DNA from: Enterobacter sichuanensis
GTDB taxonomy: Bacteria > Pseudomonadota > Gammaproteobacteria > Enterobacterales > Enterobacteriaceae
Direction of reading: 5' to 3'
DNA: 44,134 bases
NCBI RefSeq assembly: GCF_002939185.1
Contig: NZ_POVL01000044.1
Location: forward strand, 1 to 44,134
The notes under the pieces are model-generated. The model was not told where the DNA came from. It did no database searches and worked only from the letters and a program-made list of their open reading frames with translations. The translations under genes and the position numbers were made by a program. Positions 1 through 9,109 of this stretch are shown piece after piece. Every line of letters starts with the position of its first letter. Positions within the stretch are counted from its first letter, which is position 1.

Positions 1-100
1 CCCCAAAGGGGCGAGGGGACTGTTGGGTGCGGTTTGTGATGGCAGCGCAGGTCTGCTTTTTACCCTCTCCCCTTTGGGGAGAGGGCCAGGGTGAGGGGGG
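1..100. repeat. REP-like GC-rich inverted repeats
   Basis: Positions 63-85 form a perfect 10-bp stem (CCCTCTCCCC / GGGGAGAGGG, loop TTT), followed by a CCAGGGTGAGGGG tail. The first 20 bases (CCCCAAAGGGGCGAGGGGAC) look like part of a second, diverged copy. This layout resembles extragenic REP/BIME elements common after enterobacterial operons. It lies beyond the 3' end of flgN and contains no supported gene. The outer boundary is cut by the window edge. Confidence 0.6.
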
Positions 101-102
101 GC

Positions 103-127
103 AAAAAAAAGCCCACCAGAGGCGGGC
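103..127 (-). terminator. Rho-independent terminator of flgAMN
   Basis: Read on the minus strand, a 7-bp stem (GCCCGCC / GGTGGGC, one G-U pair, loop TCT) is followed by eight T residues. It lies 28 bases beyond the flgN stop codon and would end the flgA-flgM-flgN transcripts. Confidence 0.75.
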
Positions 128-154
128 AAAAGAGGACAACGCAGACAGATAAGA

Positions 155-598
155 TCAGATGCTGATGTTGTATTTGCGACCCGTCGGCATCTGGCTGGAT
201 TCCCCCGCCGGGCCGTACAGTGAGCTGGCGTGACCCACGTTGTCGATCGCCTTCTGGATATGCTGGTTTTTCTTCATATGGCTTTGCAGCAGGGATTCCA
301 CCTGCTGATTCAGCGCTTTGGTGCTGCGCACCTTTTCATGCACCTGCTGCCAGCTGGCGAACAGCTTGCCGAGCCCCGGGTAGGGGGCTTCGGTGCCGGA
401 GGTTTGCTCCTGCTGGCGGCGCATGTCGTCGTAGTACTGCAGGGTCGTCAGCAGCTGGTTTTTGTTATCCGCCAGCACCTGCAGCGACACCGGGTTGATC
501 TGGGTACGGTTGAGCTGATTCACCTCTTCAATCATGATCGCCTCCAGCTCATCCAGAGAGGTTTTCATTTGCGTGAGTATCGGGTAAAGCTTGTCCAT
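155..598 (-). CDS. flgN: FlgN, chaperone for hook-associated proteins
   Basis: A 147-residue, largely helical and charged protein, close to the usual FlgN length of about 140. FlgN proteins are cytosolic export chaperones that bind the C-termini of FlgK and FlgL and deliver them to the flagellar type III export gate. Sequence similarity is modest (start MDKLYPILTQMKTSLDELE), so the call leans on position: it follows flgM by 17 bases in the conserved flgA-flgM-flgN order, and its clients FlgK and FlgL are encoded in the same block. A T-tailed hairpin lies just after it. Confidence 0.85.
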   Translation of the reverse strand: MDKLYPILTQMKTSLDELEAIMIEEVNQLNRTQINPVSLQVLADNKNQLLTTLQYYDDMRRQQEQTSGTEAPYPGLGKLFASWQQVHEKVRSTKALNQQVESLLQSHMKKNQHIQKAIDNVGHASSLYGPAGESSQMPTGRKYNISI

Positions 599-615
599 AA
601 GGGGCCTGTAAACGG

Positions 616-909
616 TTAAAACGAAAACATGTCCTGCACCATCGCCTGAGCAATCTTCTCCGGCTCAATGCGCAGGGTACCCGCCGACAGCGCGGCGCGC
701 AGTTCGGCGACGCGGGCGTGGTCCACGTCGCGGCTGTCGTCGGTCTGAATTTTTTTAGTCAGCTCGCTCAGGGTGACGTTAGTGTTGTCACGCTTTTCGC
801 TGCGCGTGGCCGCCACCTCACTCTCCTGCGGCTGCGTGCGGGCGCGCAGATCCTGCGTCGGGGCAATCTTCGCGACTGGCGCGGTGGTCTGGCTGCTGTT
901 GATGCTCAT
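616..909 (-). CDS. flgM: FlgM, anti-sigma-28 factor
   Basis: A 97-residue protein, the same length as E. coli FlgM, with the expected layout: a polar, low-complexity N-terminal half (to about residue 45) and a helical C-terminal half (VTLSELTKKI ... HARVAELRAALSAGTLRI). FlgM holds FliA inactive until the hook is complete and is then secreted through the flagellar export channel. It is clearly diverged from E. coli FlgM apart from the MSI start and the helix motifs. A GAGGA ribosome site lies 7 bases before the ATG. Its probable target, a similarly diverged FliA, is encoded in this window at 13513-14238. Confidence 0.9.
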   Translation of the reverse strand: MSINSSQTTAPVAKIAPTQDLRARTQPQESEVAATRSEKRDNTNVTLSELTKKIQTDDSRDVDHARVAELRAALSAGTLRIEPEKIAQAMVQDMFSF

Positions 910-980
910 GGTGGTCCTCGCAATAACATTAAGTGCTCAATACTTCTTTCTTCGGTGATTCTCAGAAAAGCTAAAATTTA

Positions 981-1676
981 TTATTGAGAAATAATCATCA
1001 CCTGACCGTCGGCCGCCACTTTCCCGCTGACGGTGCGCCCGCCTGTTGTTTTTACCTTCAGCACGTCATCCACTGCGGCGTTATTTAGCGCCTTGCCCTG
1101 GCTGCGGATCCGAAAGCCCGACCCGGCGGTCACCAGATCCACCGTCTGCCCGGCACGCAGCCGCCACTGCTGGCGCAGCTGATTTTCCAGCAGCGGTTTA
1201 CCGGCGTCGATGGCGCGGGTCAGGCGCTGGCCGATAATCTCGTCGGCGCTAAAGATCAAGCCGCCGGGCTGGTTATCGAGACTGCCGGTGACCGGTTCGA
1301 TATCGCTGCGCTGAACGATGGCCCCGCCGGGCAGGCTCTGGCTGGCCACCCACCAGGTGCCCTGGGCGCTGATGCGTACCGGCAGGAAATGACGACGTGC
1401 GCCGCACTGGGCCAGCACGGTACGCTTGCCGGTGAGACGGCTGTCGCGCCCCACCAGGCTCAGTTCCGGGTTCTCACACACACCTGCCAGCTGGGCAGGC
1501 GTGGCGAGCAGGGCCACGGTGCGCACCACCTCGCCATTGCTCTCCGGCTGCTGGATCAGGGCATCCAGCTTGAGCAGCAGGCGCTGCTTCGCCGTCTGGT
1601 CAGACGGAACGCTGGCACCAGCAGACGCAGAGCAGAGCAAGACGGCCATCGCCGCGCTGAATAATCGGAGCTTCAT
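981..1676 (-). CDS. flgA: FlgA, periplasmic P-ring assembly chaperone
   Basis: A 231-residue precursor with a Sec signal peptide (about residues 1-21: MKLRLF, hydrophobic core, ASAGA) and a C-terminal SAF-like beta-clip domain (about 105-231: GGAIVQRSDIEPV ... AGKPLLENQLRQQW ... GQTVDLVTAGSGFRIRSQGKALN). FlgA assists assembly of the FlgI P-ring in the periplasm. It is transcribed divergently from flgB across a 248-bp region and leads into flgM after 71 bases, the arrangement seen in E. coli and Salmonella. Confidence 0.93.
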   Translation of the reverse strand: MKLRLFSAAMAVLLCSASAGASVPSDQTAKQRLLLKLDALIQQPESNGEVVRTVALLATPAQLAGVCENPELSLVGRDSRLTGKRTVLAQCGARRHFLPVRISAQGTWWVASQSLPGGAIVQRSDIEPVTGSLDNQPGGLIFSADEIIGQRLTRAIDAGKPLLENQLRQQWRLRAGQTVDLVTAGSGFRIRSQGKALNNAAVDDVLKVKTTGGRTVSGKVAADGQVMIISQ

Positions 1677-1924
1677 CTTATTGCCTTAATACGGTATTTA
1701 ATTTATAAAACGTGGCGAAATTATATACGCAGTGGCGAGGCTTTTATTGCCTTAAATAATGACACTTCTGACGGCATTTACCTTCTTCATTTTTTTCTCG
1801 CGCTTTTCATTATTTCGATTTCCCTAAATAGGCTTATTTTTGTCGGGTCTTCGCAGTGTGATATTTCACCTGCGCTGTCTACACTATCGCAGTTTAAATA
1901 ACGCGAGACAGGAGTCCTGTTGTC
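1677..1924. promoter_or_regulatory. Divergent flgA / flgB control region
   Basis: This 248-bp AT-rich region separates the start codons of flgA (minus) and flgB (plus). In E. coli and Salmonella the equivalent region carries back-to-back FlhDC-dependent class 2 promoters. I could not assign an FlhDC box or a convincing -35/-10 pair. A TACACT (1880-1885 area) is a weak -10 candidate for flgB, preceded by a small dyad (GTGA TATT TCAC). AGGAG at 1910-1914 is the flgB ribosome site. Confidence 0.5.
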
Positions 1925-2335
1925 ATGAATAAACTTGATGACGCCTTTCGCTTTCAACAGCAGGCGTTAGGTTTGCTGTCGCGCCGTCAGGATATTTTGG
2001 CTTCGAATATTGCGAATGCCGACACCCCTGGCTACCAGGCGCGGGATATAGATTTTCCTCAACAGCTAAAAGCGGCCATGGAAAATAACACCCTGGCGAA
2101 ATCACCCGTATCACTGGCATTAACGTCAAACCGCCATATTGAAGGCAAAGCGATGCCGTTTGACGACGCTCAGCTGCTTTATCGCATTCCGGATCAGCCG
2201 AGTGCCGATGGTAATACGGTGGATATGGATCGTGAGCGCGTTAATTTCGCGGATAACGCCGTGAAATATCAGTCGGGACTGACGTTCCTTGGCGCGGATA
2301 TTAAGAAAATGATCACTGTGCTCAGTCAGGGGTAA
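1925..2335 (+). CDS. flgB: FlgB, proximal rod protein
   Basis: A 136-residue rod protein with the N-terminal flagellar rod/hook signature LSRRQDILASNIANADTPGYQARDIDF (seen at residues 18-45) and a C-terminal helix (NFADNAVKYQSGLTFL). FlgB forms the base of the rod next to FliE in the MS-ring. It opens a tightly packed plus-strand operon; flgC begins 6 bases after its stop. Length and motifs match the family (E. coli FlgB has 138 residues). Confidence 0.96.
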   Translation: MNKLDDAFRFQQQALGLLSRRQDILASNIANADTPGYQARDIDFPQQLKAAMENNTLAKSPVSLALTSNRHIEGKAMPFDDAQLLYRIPDQPSADGNTVDMDRERVNFADNAVKYQSGLTFLGADIKKMITVLSQG

Positions 2336-2341
2336 TTAGCG

Positions 2342-2746
2342 ATGTCGCTCTTTAGCGTATTTGATATTTCAGGCTCTGCGATGGCGGCCCAGTCCCGCCG
2401 TCTTAACGTCAGCGCCAGCAATATGGCCAACGCCGACAGCGTGGCAGGACCGGACGGCCAGCCGTACCGCGCCCGTCAGGTGGTGTTTGAGGTCGATAAC
2501 GCCGTCGGTCAGGAGATTGGCGGCGTGCAGGTCCGCGACGTGGTGGAGAGTAGCGCCCCGGATCGCCTGGTGTACGAGCCGGGCAATCCGCTGGCGGATG
2601 AGCAGGGCTATGTGCGCATGCCCAACGTCAACGTGATGAACGAGATGGTCAACACCATCTCCGCCTCTCGCAGCTACCAGGCCAACGTGGAAGTCATGAA
2701 CTCCGCCAAAAGCCTGATGCTGAAAACATTAACTCTTGGTCAGTAA
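2342..2746 (+). CDS. flgC: FlgC, proximal rod protein
   Basis: A 134-residue protein identical in length to E. coli FlgC. It has the [16 protein letters not shown] rod motif near the N-terminus and the family C-terminus ([28 protein letters not shown]). FlgC is part of the proximal rod, built outside the inner membrane by the flagellar export apparatus. It lies between flgB and flgD with only a few bases on either side, so co-transcription is expected. Confidence 0.97.
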   Translation: MSLFSVFDISGSAMAAQSRRLNVSASNMANADSVAGPDGQPYRARQVVFEVDNAVGQEIGGVQVRDVVESSAPDRLVYEPGNPLADEQGYVRMPNVNVMNEMVNTISASRSYQANVEVMNSAKSLMLKTLTLGQ

Positions 2747-2754
2747 GGACGCAT

Positions 2755-3459
2755 ATGGCGGTCTCTTCGATTAACAACAACAGCGGCACGGGCGGCACCG
2801 GCACGGGCAACAGCGCGGCGGATCTGTCGAACCAGTTTATGACCCTGCTGGTGGCGCAGATGAAAAACCAGGATCCCACCAACCCGATGGATAACAACCA
2901 GCTCACCTCGCAGCTGGCGCAGTTCAACATGGCGGCGGGCGTCGAGAAGCTCAACACGTCTGTCGCTCACGTCTACGCCATGATGTCCCAGCTGGGCAGC
3001 ATGAGCGCCTCCTCCTGGGTCGGGCGCAGCGTGCTGATTGAAGGGGAGGCGAAGGTCTCCTTTGGTGAACCGGCTATCGGCATCATGCAGGAAGGGGTGG
3101 AGCTACCGAGTAACTCCGACGATTTCCACTTCGCGCTGTCGGACGATGCCGAAACGGTCACCGTCACGCTGCACGACGGCGATAAGGCCTACACCGCCGA
3201 GCTGAAGAATGTCAAGAAGGGGATGAATACCTTCAACCTCGATGACCTGGAAAACTTCAAGCCGGAGCCGGGGCCACCGCGCGATCGCGAGTACACCCTC
3301 TCCTTTGAGGCCAGCAACGCCGAAGGGGAGAACCCGACGGTCTATGGCCTGATTCAGGAACAGGTACAGGGCGTCACCATGGATCCGAACGGGCCGATTC
3401 TGCATCTGCTGAATCACGATCCGATCACTATGGACAAAGTGTTCGTCATTCAAAAATAA
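2755..3459 (+). CDS. flgD: FlgD, hook-capping scaffold protein
   Basis: A 234-residue protein with the conserved FlgD N-terminal region (about 25-65: LSNQFMTLLVAQMKNQDPTNPMDNNQ) followed by a beta-rich core. FlgD caps the growing hook, promotes FlgE assembly and is later replaced by FlgK. Length matches the E. coli protein (231). The central and C-terminal parts (for example ENFKPEPGPPRDREYTLSFE) diverge from E. coli, which is normal for this family. It starts 8 bases after flgC. Confidence 0.95.
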   Translation: MAVSSINNNSGTGGTGTGNSAADLSNQFMTLLVAQMKNQDPTNPMDNNQLTSQLAQFNMAAGVEKLNTSVAHVYAMMSQLGSMSASSWVGRSVLIEGEAKVSFGEPAIGIMQEGVELPSNSDDFHFALSDDAETVTVTLHDGDKAYTAELKNVKKGMNTFNLDDLENFKPEPGPPRDREYTLSFEASNAEGENPTVYGLIQEQVQGVTMDPNGPILHLLNHDPITMDKVFVIQK

Positions 3460-3481
3460 ACATTACTTCTGGAACGAAATT

Positions 3482-4669
3482 ATGGGTTTTTCACAAGGTC
3501 TTAGCGGTCTGAGCGCCGCGGCAAAAGCGCTGGACGTGGTGGGTAACAACATCGCCAACTCCCAGACGATTGGGTTTAAAGCCGGCTCGGTCTCCTTCGC
3601 CGATATCTTCGCCGGTTCGACGGGGATGGGGGTGCGCGTGGCCGGCGTTGATCAGAACTTTGGCGACGGCAACCTGGCGAACGGTAGCTCCGCCCTTGAT
3701 ATGGGGATCTCTAATCGCGGCTTTTTCCGCATGGTCGATGCGGCAGGCAGCGTGTTCTACAGCCGTAACGGTCAGTTTGATCAGGATGAAAATGGCTATA
3801 TCTATAACAAAACCAACGGACTGTTTTTAACCGGCTACCAGGCGACGAACGGGGCGATTAACCCCGGCGCAGAGGTTGGGCCAATCCGCATTCCGAAAGA
3901 CGATATGCCGCCTGCGGCGTCCACAAAAGGGTCGCTGACGGGGAACCTGAAGTCCGATGCGGAGATCATCACCAAGCCTTTCGATAAGGACGATAAAGAT
4001 ACCTACAACTACGTCAGCGAAGTCACCGCGACGGACAGCCTGGGCAACAAGCACGCCATTAAGGTCTATTTCGTGCATACGGCTGCAGGGAAATGGACAG
4101 CCCATGCGGAAGACTCAACCTCACCTGCGGGCATGAAACCAATTAATCTGGAGTTTGATAACAAAGGCAACATTGTTGGCGACCCGAAACTGGACATTGA
4201 TGGCGCTGCCTATAACGGCTCTGCGCCATTGGCATTGAAACTGGATTTTTCAAAACTGAGCCAGAACAGCGGCGACATGCAGATCATGCTGGGCGAAATT
4301 GACGGCCAGGCGCCGGGCAAATTCAACGGCTACGAAGTCAGCGACAGCGGGGAAGTCATCGTTATCTACAGTAACCAGAAACGCCAGACCGTGGCGCAGG
4401 TGGTGCTGGCGGACTTTGCCAACGTCGGTGGTCTGGCGCAGCAGGGTAACAACCTGTGGGCGGAGACCGGGCAGTCCGGCCAGCCGTTCCTCGGCACCTC
4501 CGGTAGCGGCAGCTTCGGTACCATCAACGGCGGGATGCTGGAGACCTCCAACGTGGAGCTCGGTGAAGAGATGGTCAACATGATCGTCTATCAGCGCAAC
4601 TACCAGTCCAACTCACAAACCATCAAAACCCAGTCTGAAGTGTTGCAGACGCTGGTTAACCTGCGTTAA
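3482..4669 (+). CDS. flgE: FlgE, flagellar hook protein
   Basis: A 395-residue hook subunit (E. coli 402). The N-terminal D0 segment (GFSQGLSGLSAAAKALDVVG NNIAN) and the C-terminal segment (MLETSNVELGEEMVNMIVYQ ... TIKTQSEVLQTLVNL) are strongly conserved, while the surface-exposed middle (about residues 150-290) is variable and richer in A/T. FlgE polymerises into the curved universal joint between rod and filament. It sits in its usual place between flgD and flgF. Confidence 0.97.
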   Translation: MGFSQGLSGLSAAAKALDVVGNNIANSQTIGFKAGSVSFADIFAGSTGMGVRVAGVDQNFGDGNLANGSSALDMGISNRGFFRMVDAAGSVFYSRNGQFDQDENGYIYNKTNGLFLTGYQATNGAINPGAEVGPIRIPKDDMPPAASTKGSLTGNLKSDAEIITKPFDKDDKDTYNYVSEVTATDSLGNKHAIKVYFVHTAAGKWTAHAEDSTSPAGMKPINLEFDNKGNIVGDPKLDIDGAAYNGSAPLALKLDFSKLSQNSGDMQIMLGEIDGQAPGKFNGYEVSDSGEVIVIYSNQKRQTVAQVVLADFANVGGLAQQGNNLWAETGQSGQPFLGTSGSGSFGTINGGMLETSNVELGEEMVNMIVYQRNYQSNSQTIKTQSEVLQTLVNLR

Positions 4670-4678
4670 GGCTGAACG

Positions 4679-5416
4679 ATGGATCGCGCTATCTATACCG
4701 CCATGAGTGCCGCCAACGCGGCGCTCAACCGCCAGGCGGTCACCTCAAACAATCTGGCGAACAGCTCCACCGCAGGCTTTCGCGCCCAGCTGGCGGCCTT
4801 CCGCTCCGTACCCATCGAAGGGGAAAGCCTGCGCACCCGCGCGCTGGTGGCGGAGTCGACGCCGTTTCACGACACCACCATGGGGCCGATCACCCATACC
4901 GGCCGCAGCCTCGACGTGGCGCTGCCGCAGAACGGCTGGCTGGCGGTGGCGCTGGACGACGGCAGTGAAGGCTACACCCGCAATGGCGCTATCGAGGTGG
5001 ATCAGGACGGGGCGCTCAGCGTCAACGGCCGTCCGCTGATGGGCGACGGCGGGCCGCTGGAGGTGCCGCCACAATCCCACGTCACCATCGGCAGCGACGG
5101 CACCGTGTCGGCGCTCGGCATGGGCGACGACCCGACAGCGCTGGTGCCGGTGGGCCGCCTCAAACTGGTCAACGCCGACATGAACGAGATGGTACACGGC
5201 GACGACGGTCTGTTCCGCACCGCAGGCGGCAACCCGCTGGCGCAGGACGAAACCCTGCGCCTGACGCCGGAGGCCATCGAAGGCAGCAACGTCAGCCCGG
5301 TGCAGGCCATGACGGCGATGATCGCCAACTCACGCGGCTTCGACATGAACATGAAGGTGATCCGCACCGCCGACGAAAACGCCCAGAAGGCCAACCAGCT
5401 ATTAAGCGTGAGCTAA
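4679..5416 (+). CDS. flgF: FlgF, proximal rod protein
   Basis: A 245-residue rod protein (E. coli 251) with the N-terminal motif [24 protein letters not shown] and the C-terminal motif [24 protein letters not shown]. FlgF forms part of the rod that crosses the periplasm. It begins 9 bases after flgE and is followed after 19 bases by flgG. Confidence 0.96.
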   Translation: MDRAIYTAMSAANAALNRQAVTSNNLANSSTAGFRAQLAAFRSVPIEGESLRTRALVAESTPFHDTTMGPITHTGRSLDVALPQNGWLAVALDDGSEGYTRNGAIEVDQDGALSVNGRPLMGDGGPLEVPPQSHVTIGSDGTVSALGMGDDPTALVPVGRLKLVNADMNEMVHGDDGLFRTAGGNPLAQDETLRLTPEAIEGSNVSPVQAMTAMIANSRGFDMNMKVIRTADENAQKANQLLSVS

Positions 5417-5435
5417 GGCCGCGCAAGGAGTCACT

Positions 5436-6218
5436 ATGATTCGTTCCTTATGGATCGCAAAAACCGGGCTGGAAGCACAGCAGCTCAATATGGACGTCAT
5501 CTCCAACAACCTGGCGAACGTCAACACCAACGGCTTTAAGCGTCAGCGCGCCGTGTTTCAGGACCTGCTCTACCAGAACATGCGCCAGCCCGGCGCCCAG
5601 GCAACCGAGCAGAACACCCTGCCGAGCGGCCTGCAGCTGGGCACCGGCGTGCGTCCGGTCTCCACCCAGCGCGTGCACACTCAGGGCGGAATGAACCAGA
5701 CCGGCGACGAGTACGACGTGGCGATTGAAGGGGAAGGCTTCTTCCAGGTGCAGATGCCGGACGGCAGCACCGCCTACACTCGCGACGGCCACTTCTCGAA
5801 AAACGCGGACGGCCAGCTGGTGAATGCCGAAGGCTACCCAATCCAGCCGGGGATCGTGATCCCGCAGGATGCCACCAAACTCAACATCGGCAGCGACGGG
5901 ATCGTCAGCGTCAAGGTGCCAGGGCAGGCGGAAGAGCAGCAGATTGGCCAGCTGACGCTGACCACCTTCGTCAACAATTCGGGGCTCGAAAGCATCGGCG
6001 GCAATCTCTACAAAGAGACCCAGTCCTCCGGCGCGCCGAATGAGCTGAACCCGGGGATGGAGAGTGCGGGCACCCTGAAACAGAGCTACGTGGAAATCTC
6101 CAACGTCAACGTGGCGGAAGAGCTGGTGACCATGATTCAGGTGCAGCGCGCCTACGAAATCAACAGTAAAGCGGTCTCGGCATCCGACCAGATGCTGCAG
6201 CGGCTTTCCCAGCTGTAA
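5436..6218 (+). CDS. flgG: FlgG, distal rod protein
   Basis: A 260-residue protein, the same length as E. coli FlgG and very similar throughout ([19 protein letters not shown] at the start; [20 protein letters not shown] near the end). FlgG builds the distal rod that runs through the P- and L-rings. AAGGAG lies a few bases before the ATG. It is among the best conserved proteins of the block. Confidence 0.98.
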   Translation: MIRSLWIAKTGLEAQQLNMDVISNNLANVNTNGFKRQRAVFQDLLYQNMRQPGAQATEQNTLPSGLQLGTGVRPVSTQRVHTQGGMNQTGDEYDVAIEGEGFFQVQMPDGSTAYTRDGHFSKNADGQLVNAEGYPIQPGIVIPQDATKLNIGSDGIVSVKVPGQAEEQQIGQLTLTTFVNNSGLESIGGNLYKETQSSGAPNELNPGMESAGTLKQSYVEISNVNVAEELVTMIQVQRAYEINSKAVSASDQMLQRLSQL

Positions 6219-6265
6219 TCCTCTCTCTGGCCGCCTGTGCGGCCAGACATTTTATCGACACTGAA

Positions 6266-6967
6266 ATGAATAAACTTTCTCAACATATCCCGGCGGCGGC
6301 GCTGCTGGCAGGCACGTTGCTGCTCGGCGGCTGTGCGCACATCATGCAAAAGCCTCTCGTCGAGGGGCCGACGACGGCAACACCATTACCGATGGCACCG
6401 GCGGCCACCGGCGGCTCACTGTTTCAGGCCGGACAGGCCATGAACTACGGCTATCAGCCGATGTTCGAAGACCGTCGCCCGCGTAACGTGGGTGACACGC
6501 TGACCATCCTGCTGCAGGAGAACGTGAGCGCCAGCAAGAGCTCCTCCGCCAGTGCCAACCGTAATGGATCGGCCGGTATGGGGCTGATTGCGGTACCGAC
6601 CAAACTCAACAGCTGGCTGGGCGATGGCAAAGCGGATTTTGAAGCCGAAGGTAAAAACGATTTCGCAGGCAAAGGCGGCGCGGCGGCGCGTAATACCTTT
6701 ACCGGCACCATCACCGTGACCGTGAAAGAACTGCTGCCCAACGGCAACCTTGGCGTGGTGGGTGAGAAGCAGATTGCCATCAACCAGGGCACCGAATTTA
6801 TCCGCTTCTCCGGGGTGGTGAACCCGCGCACCATCAGCGGCAGCAACACGGTGCCCTCCACCCAGGTGGCAGACGCCCGCATTGAGTACGTCGGCAACGG
6901 CTACATCAACGAAGCGCAGAATATGGGCTGGCTGCAGCGCCTGTTCCTGAACCTTTCTCCTTTCTGA
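6266..6967 (+). CDS. flgH: FlgH, L-ring lipoprotein
   Basis: A 233-residue lipoprotein precursor. The N-terminus is a type II signal peptide with lipobox LLGG|C (Cys23). The body carries the FlgH hallmarks [40 protein letters not shown] and [19 protein letters not shown]. FlgH forms the L-ring bushing in the outer membrane. Length equals E. coli FlgH within one residue. The N-terminal region (residues 1-60) and the segment around 105-140 are the most diverged parts. Confidence 0.97.
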   Translation: MNKLSQHIPAAALLAGTLLLGGCAHIMQKPLVEGPTTATPLPMAPAATGGSLFQAGQAMNYGYQPMFEDRRPRNVGDTLTILLQENVSASKSSSASANRNGSAGMGLIAVPTKLNSWLGDGKADFEAEGKNDFAGKGGAAARNTFTGTITVTVKELLPNGNLGVVGEKQIAINQGTEFIRFSGVVNPRTISGSNTVPSTQVADARIEYVGNGYINEAQNMGWLQRLFLNLSPF

Positions 6968-6968
6968 T

Positions 6969-8096
6969 ATGACCATGAAAAAAGAATCTATTCTGTTATT
7001 TCTCAGCCTCCTGCTCTACGGCATGACGCTGGCGGTACCGAAAGTGGTACATGCGGAACGCATTCGCGATCTGGCGACGGTACAGGGCGTGCGGTCCAAC
7101 TCCCTGATGGGCTACGGCCTGATCGTTGGCCTTGACGGTACCGGCGACCAGACCATGCAGGCGCCGTTCACCGGCCAGAGCCTGAACAACATGCTCTCGC
7201 AGCTGGGGATCACCGTCCCGGCGGGCACCAATATGCAGCTGAAAAACATCGCCGCGGTGATGGTCACCGCCGAGCTGCCGCCGTTTGCCCGTCCCGGCGA
7301 CAAGCTGGACATTGTGGTCTCCTCGGTGGGGAACGCCAAAAGCCTGCGCGGCGGTACGCTGCTGATGACCCCGCTGAAAGGGGCGGATAACCAGATCTAC
7401 GCTATCGCTCAGGGCAACATTTTGATCTCCGGCGCAGGGGCGCAGGCGGGCGGCAGCCGCGTGCAGGTGAACCAGCTTAACGGCGGGCGCATCAGCGGCG
7501 GGGCCACCGTGGAGCGCGAGGTGCCGAACGGCTTCGCTACCCAGAACATCGTGCGCCTGCAGCTTAACGAGAGCGATTTCTCACTGGCGCAGCAGATCAG
7601 CGACGCCATTAACCAGCGCTACAGCGGCGGGGCGGCGATCCCGGAAGACGCCCGCACCGTGCGCCTCTTTGCGCCACCGGACGGCCCGTCCCGCGTGCGC
7701 TTCCTCGCCAACATTCAGGACATTCCGCTGCGGGTCAACGTTCAGGACGCGAAGGTGATTGTGAACTCGCGTACCGGCTCGGTGGTGATGAACCGCCACG
7801 TCTCGCTGGACGCCTGCGCAGTGGCCCACGGCTCCCTGACGGTGGAGGTGATGCAGAACAACATCATCAGCCAGCCCGATACGCCGTTTGGCGGCGGCGA
7901 GACGGTGGTGGTGCCGCAGACCGATATCTCGGTGCGCGACAGCGGCGGCTCGCTGCAGCACGTGCGCAGCAGTACCGATCTGAACGCGGTGATCCGCGCC
8001 CTCAACAGCCTGGGCGCGACGCCAAACGAGCTGATGTCGGTTCTGCAGGCGATGAAAAACGCCGGCTGTCTGCGGGCGAAGCTGGAGGTGAACTGA
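6969..8096 (+). CDS. flgI: FlgI, P-ring protein
   Basis: A 375-residue precursor with an N-terminal signal peptide (about residues 1-29) and the conserved P-ring body ([75 protein letters not shown]). FlgI forms the periplasmic P-ring, chaperoned by FlgA. It starts one base after the flgH stop. An in-frame ATG at 6975 (MKKESIL) is a possible alternative start; neither has a strong ribosome site. Its stop codon shares one base with the flgJ start. Confidence 0.96.
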   Translation: MTMKKESILLFLSLLLYGMTLAVPKVVHAERIRDLATVQGVRSNSLMGYGLIVGLDGTGDQTMQAPFTGQSLNNMLSQLGITVPAGTNMQLKNIAAVMVTAELPPFARPGDKLDIVVSSVGNAKSLRGGTLLMTPLKGADNQIYAIAQGNILISGAGAQAGGSRVQVNQLNGGRISGGATVEREVPNGFATQNIVRLQLNESDFSLAQQISDAINQRYSGGAAIPEDARTVRLFAPPDGPSRVRFLANIQDIPLRVNVQDAKVIVNSRTGSVVMNRHVSLDACAVAHGSLTVEVMQNNIISQPDTPFGGGETVVVPQTDISVRDSGGSLQHVRSSTDLNAVIRALNSLGATPNELMSVLQAMKNAGCLRAKLEVN

Positions 8097-9016
8097 TGAA
8101 CGCTTTCGATAAGCTCGATCAACCCGCCTTTGATGTCCGCTCGCTGGACACGCTGAAACGGGAGGCCGGGCGGCAAACGCCCGGCGCGCTGAAGGCGGCG
8201 GCGAAGCAGATGGAAGGTATCTTCGTGCAGATGATGATGAAGAGCATGCGCGATGCCACCTTCAAGGACGACCTGCTGAACAGCCAGTCTTCTGAGATGT
8301 ACACCGCCATGCACGATCAGCAGGTGGCGCAAAATATTGCCGGGAGTGGTCAGCTCGGCTTTGCCGATCTTATCGTCCGCCAGCTGGGCGGGGAGGTTGA
8401 TGAACCCATCGTGAGCACGCCGGGGCGCGATCTCCTGCGGCCTGGGCTTTCCGCCACGCCTGCCACAGGCCCACTGCGCCTGCCTGCGCCGGTGTCGTTC
8501 GCCAAACCGGCGGAAGGGGCGCATCCGTTTATTGCCCGTCTGCTGCGCCCGGCCCAGGCAGCCGCGCAGCAGAGCGGGCTGCACCCGCACCTGATCCTCG
8601 CTCAGGCGGCGCTGGAGTCCGGCTGGGGCAAACGTGAAATTCCTGCCGCCGACGGCAGCCCGAGCCATAACCTGTTCGGGATCAAGGCGACGGGCGACTG
8701 GCAGGGCAAAACCACCGAAATCACCACCACCGAATACATCAACGGCGTGAAGCAGAAGGTGAAAGCCGCCTTCCGCGTCTACGACTCCTACGAACATGCG
8801 CTGGCGGATTACGCGAAGCTGCTGACCCGCAACCCGCGCTATCGTGGCGTGGTGCAATCTGATTCGCCAGAGCAGGGGGCGAAAGCGCTGCAGGCGGGCG
8901 GCTACGCCACCGATCCGGCCTACGCCAAAAAGCTGATCACCATTATTCAGAAGGTGAAAGGGGATATTCAGCAGGGGGTGAATGCCTATATGCACGACCT
9001 CGATAAAATTTTTTAG
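8096..9016 (+). CDS. flgJ: FlgJ, rod-assembly scaffold and muramidase
   Basis: A 306-residue protein with the two classic parts: an N-terminal rod-cap/scaffold domain (about 1-110: LKAAAKQMEGIFVQMMMKSMR) and a C-terminal GH73 glucosaminidase/muramidase domain (about 150-306: LILAQAALESGWGKREI with the catalytic Glu, SHNLFGIKATGDW, YDSYEHALADYAKLL). FlgJ opens a hole in peptidoglycan for the rod. It overlaps flgI by one base (TGATG), consistent with coupled translation. Confidence 0.97.
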   Translation: MNAFDKLDQPAFDVRSLDTLKREAGRQTPGALKAAAKQMEGIFVQMMMKSMRDATFKDDLLNSQSSEMYTAMHDQQVAQNIAGSGQLGFADLIVRQLGGEVDEPIVSTPGRDLLRPGLSATPATGPLRLPAPVSFAKPAEGAHPFIARLLRPAQAAAQQSGLHPHLILAQAALESGWGKREIPAADGSPSHNLFGIKATGDWQGKTTEITTTEYINGVKQKVKAAFRVYDSYEHALADYAKLLTRNPRYRGVVQSDSPEQGAKALQAGGYATDPAYAKKLITIIQKVKGDIQQGVNAYMHDLDKIF

Positions 9017-9061
9017 AAAATTTTGTCATCACCGATGAAATAAGCAGAGCCATGAACATCT

Positions 9062-9084
9062 GGCCCGGAAATCCATGCCGGGCC
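9062..9084 (+). other. Hairpin between flgJ and flgK
   Basis: A perfect 7-bp GC stem (GGCCCGG / CCGGGCC, loop of 9 bases) lies in the 93-bp gap between flgJ and flgK. No T-run follows, so it is not a standard terminator. It could stabilise the flgB-J transcript end or mark the start of a separate flgKL transcript. Confidence 0.5.
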
Positions 9085-9109
9085 CGCAATCAGGGAATAT
9101 CCAGAGCGT

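Noticed and set aside
926..980. Possible sigma-28 promoter between flgA and flgM (TAAATTTT and ACCGAAGA on the minus strand)
   Set aside because: The spacer would be 16 bases instead of 11, so it is not a supported promoter.
7742..8995. A 417-codon minus-strand frame over flgI and flgJ
   Set aside because: Both plus-strand genes are certain; the antisense protein is rich in His/Arg and lacks family features.
9012..9038. Possible sigma-28 promoter before flgK (ACCGATGA as -10)
   Set aside because: The -10 part matches six of eight bases, but the segment 11 bases upstream (TTTAGAAA) does not match TAAAGTTT, and alternative spacings are no better.
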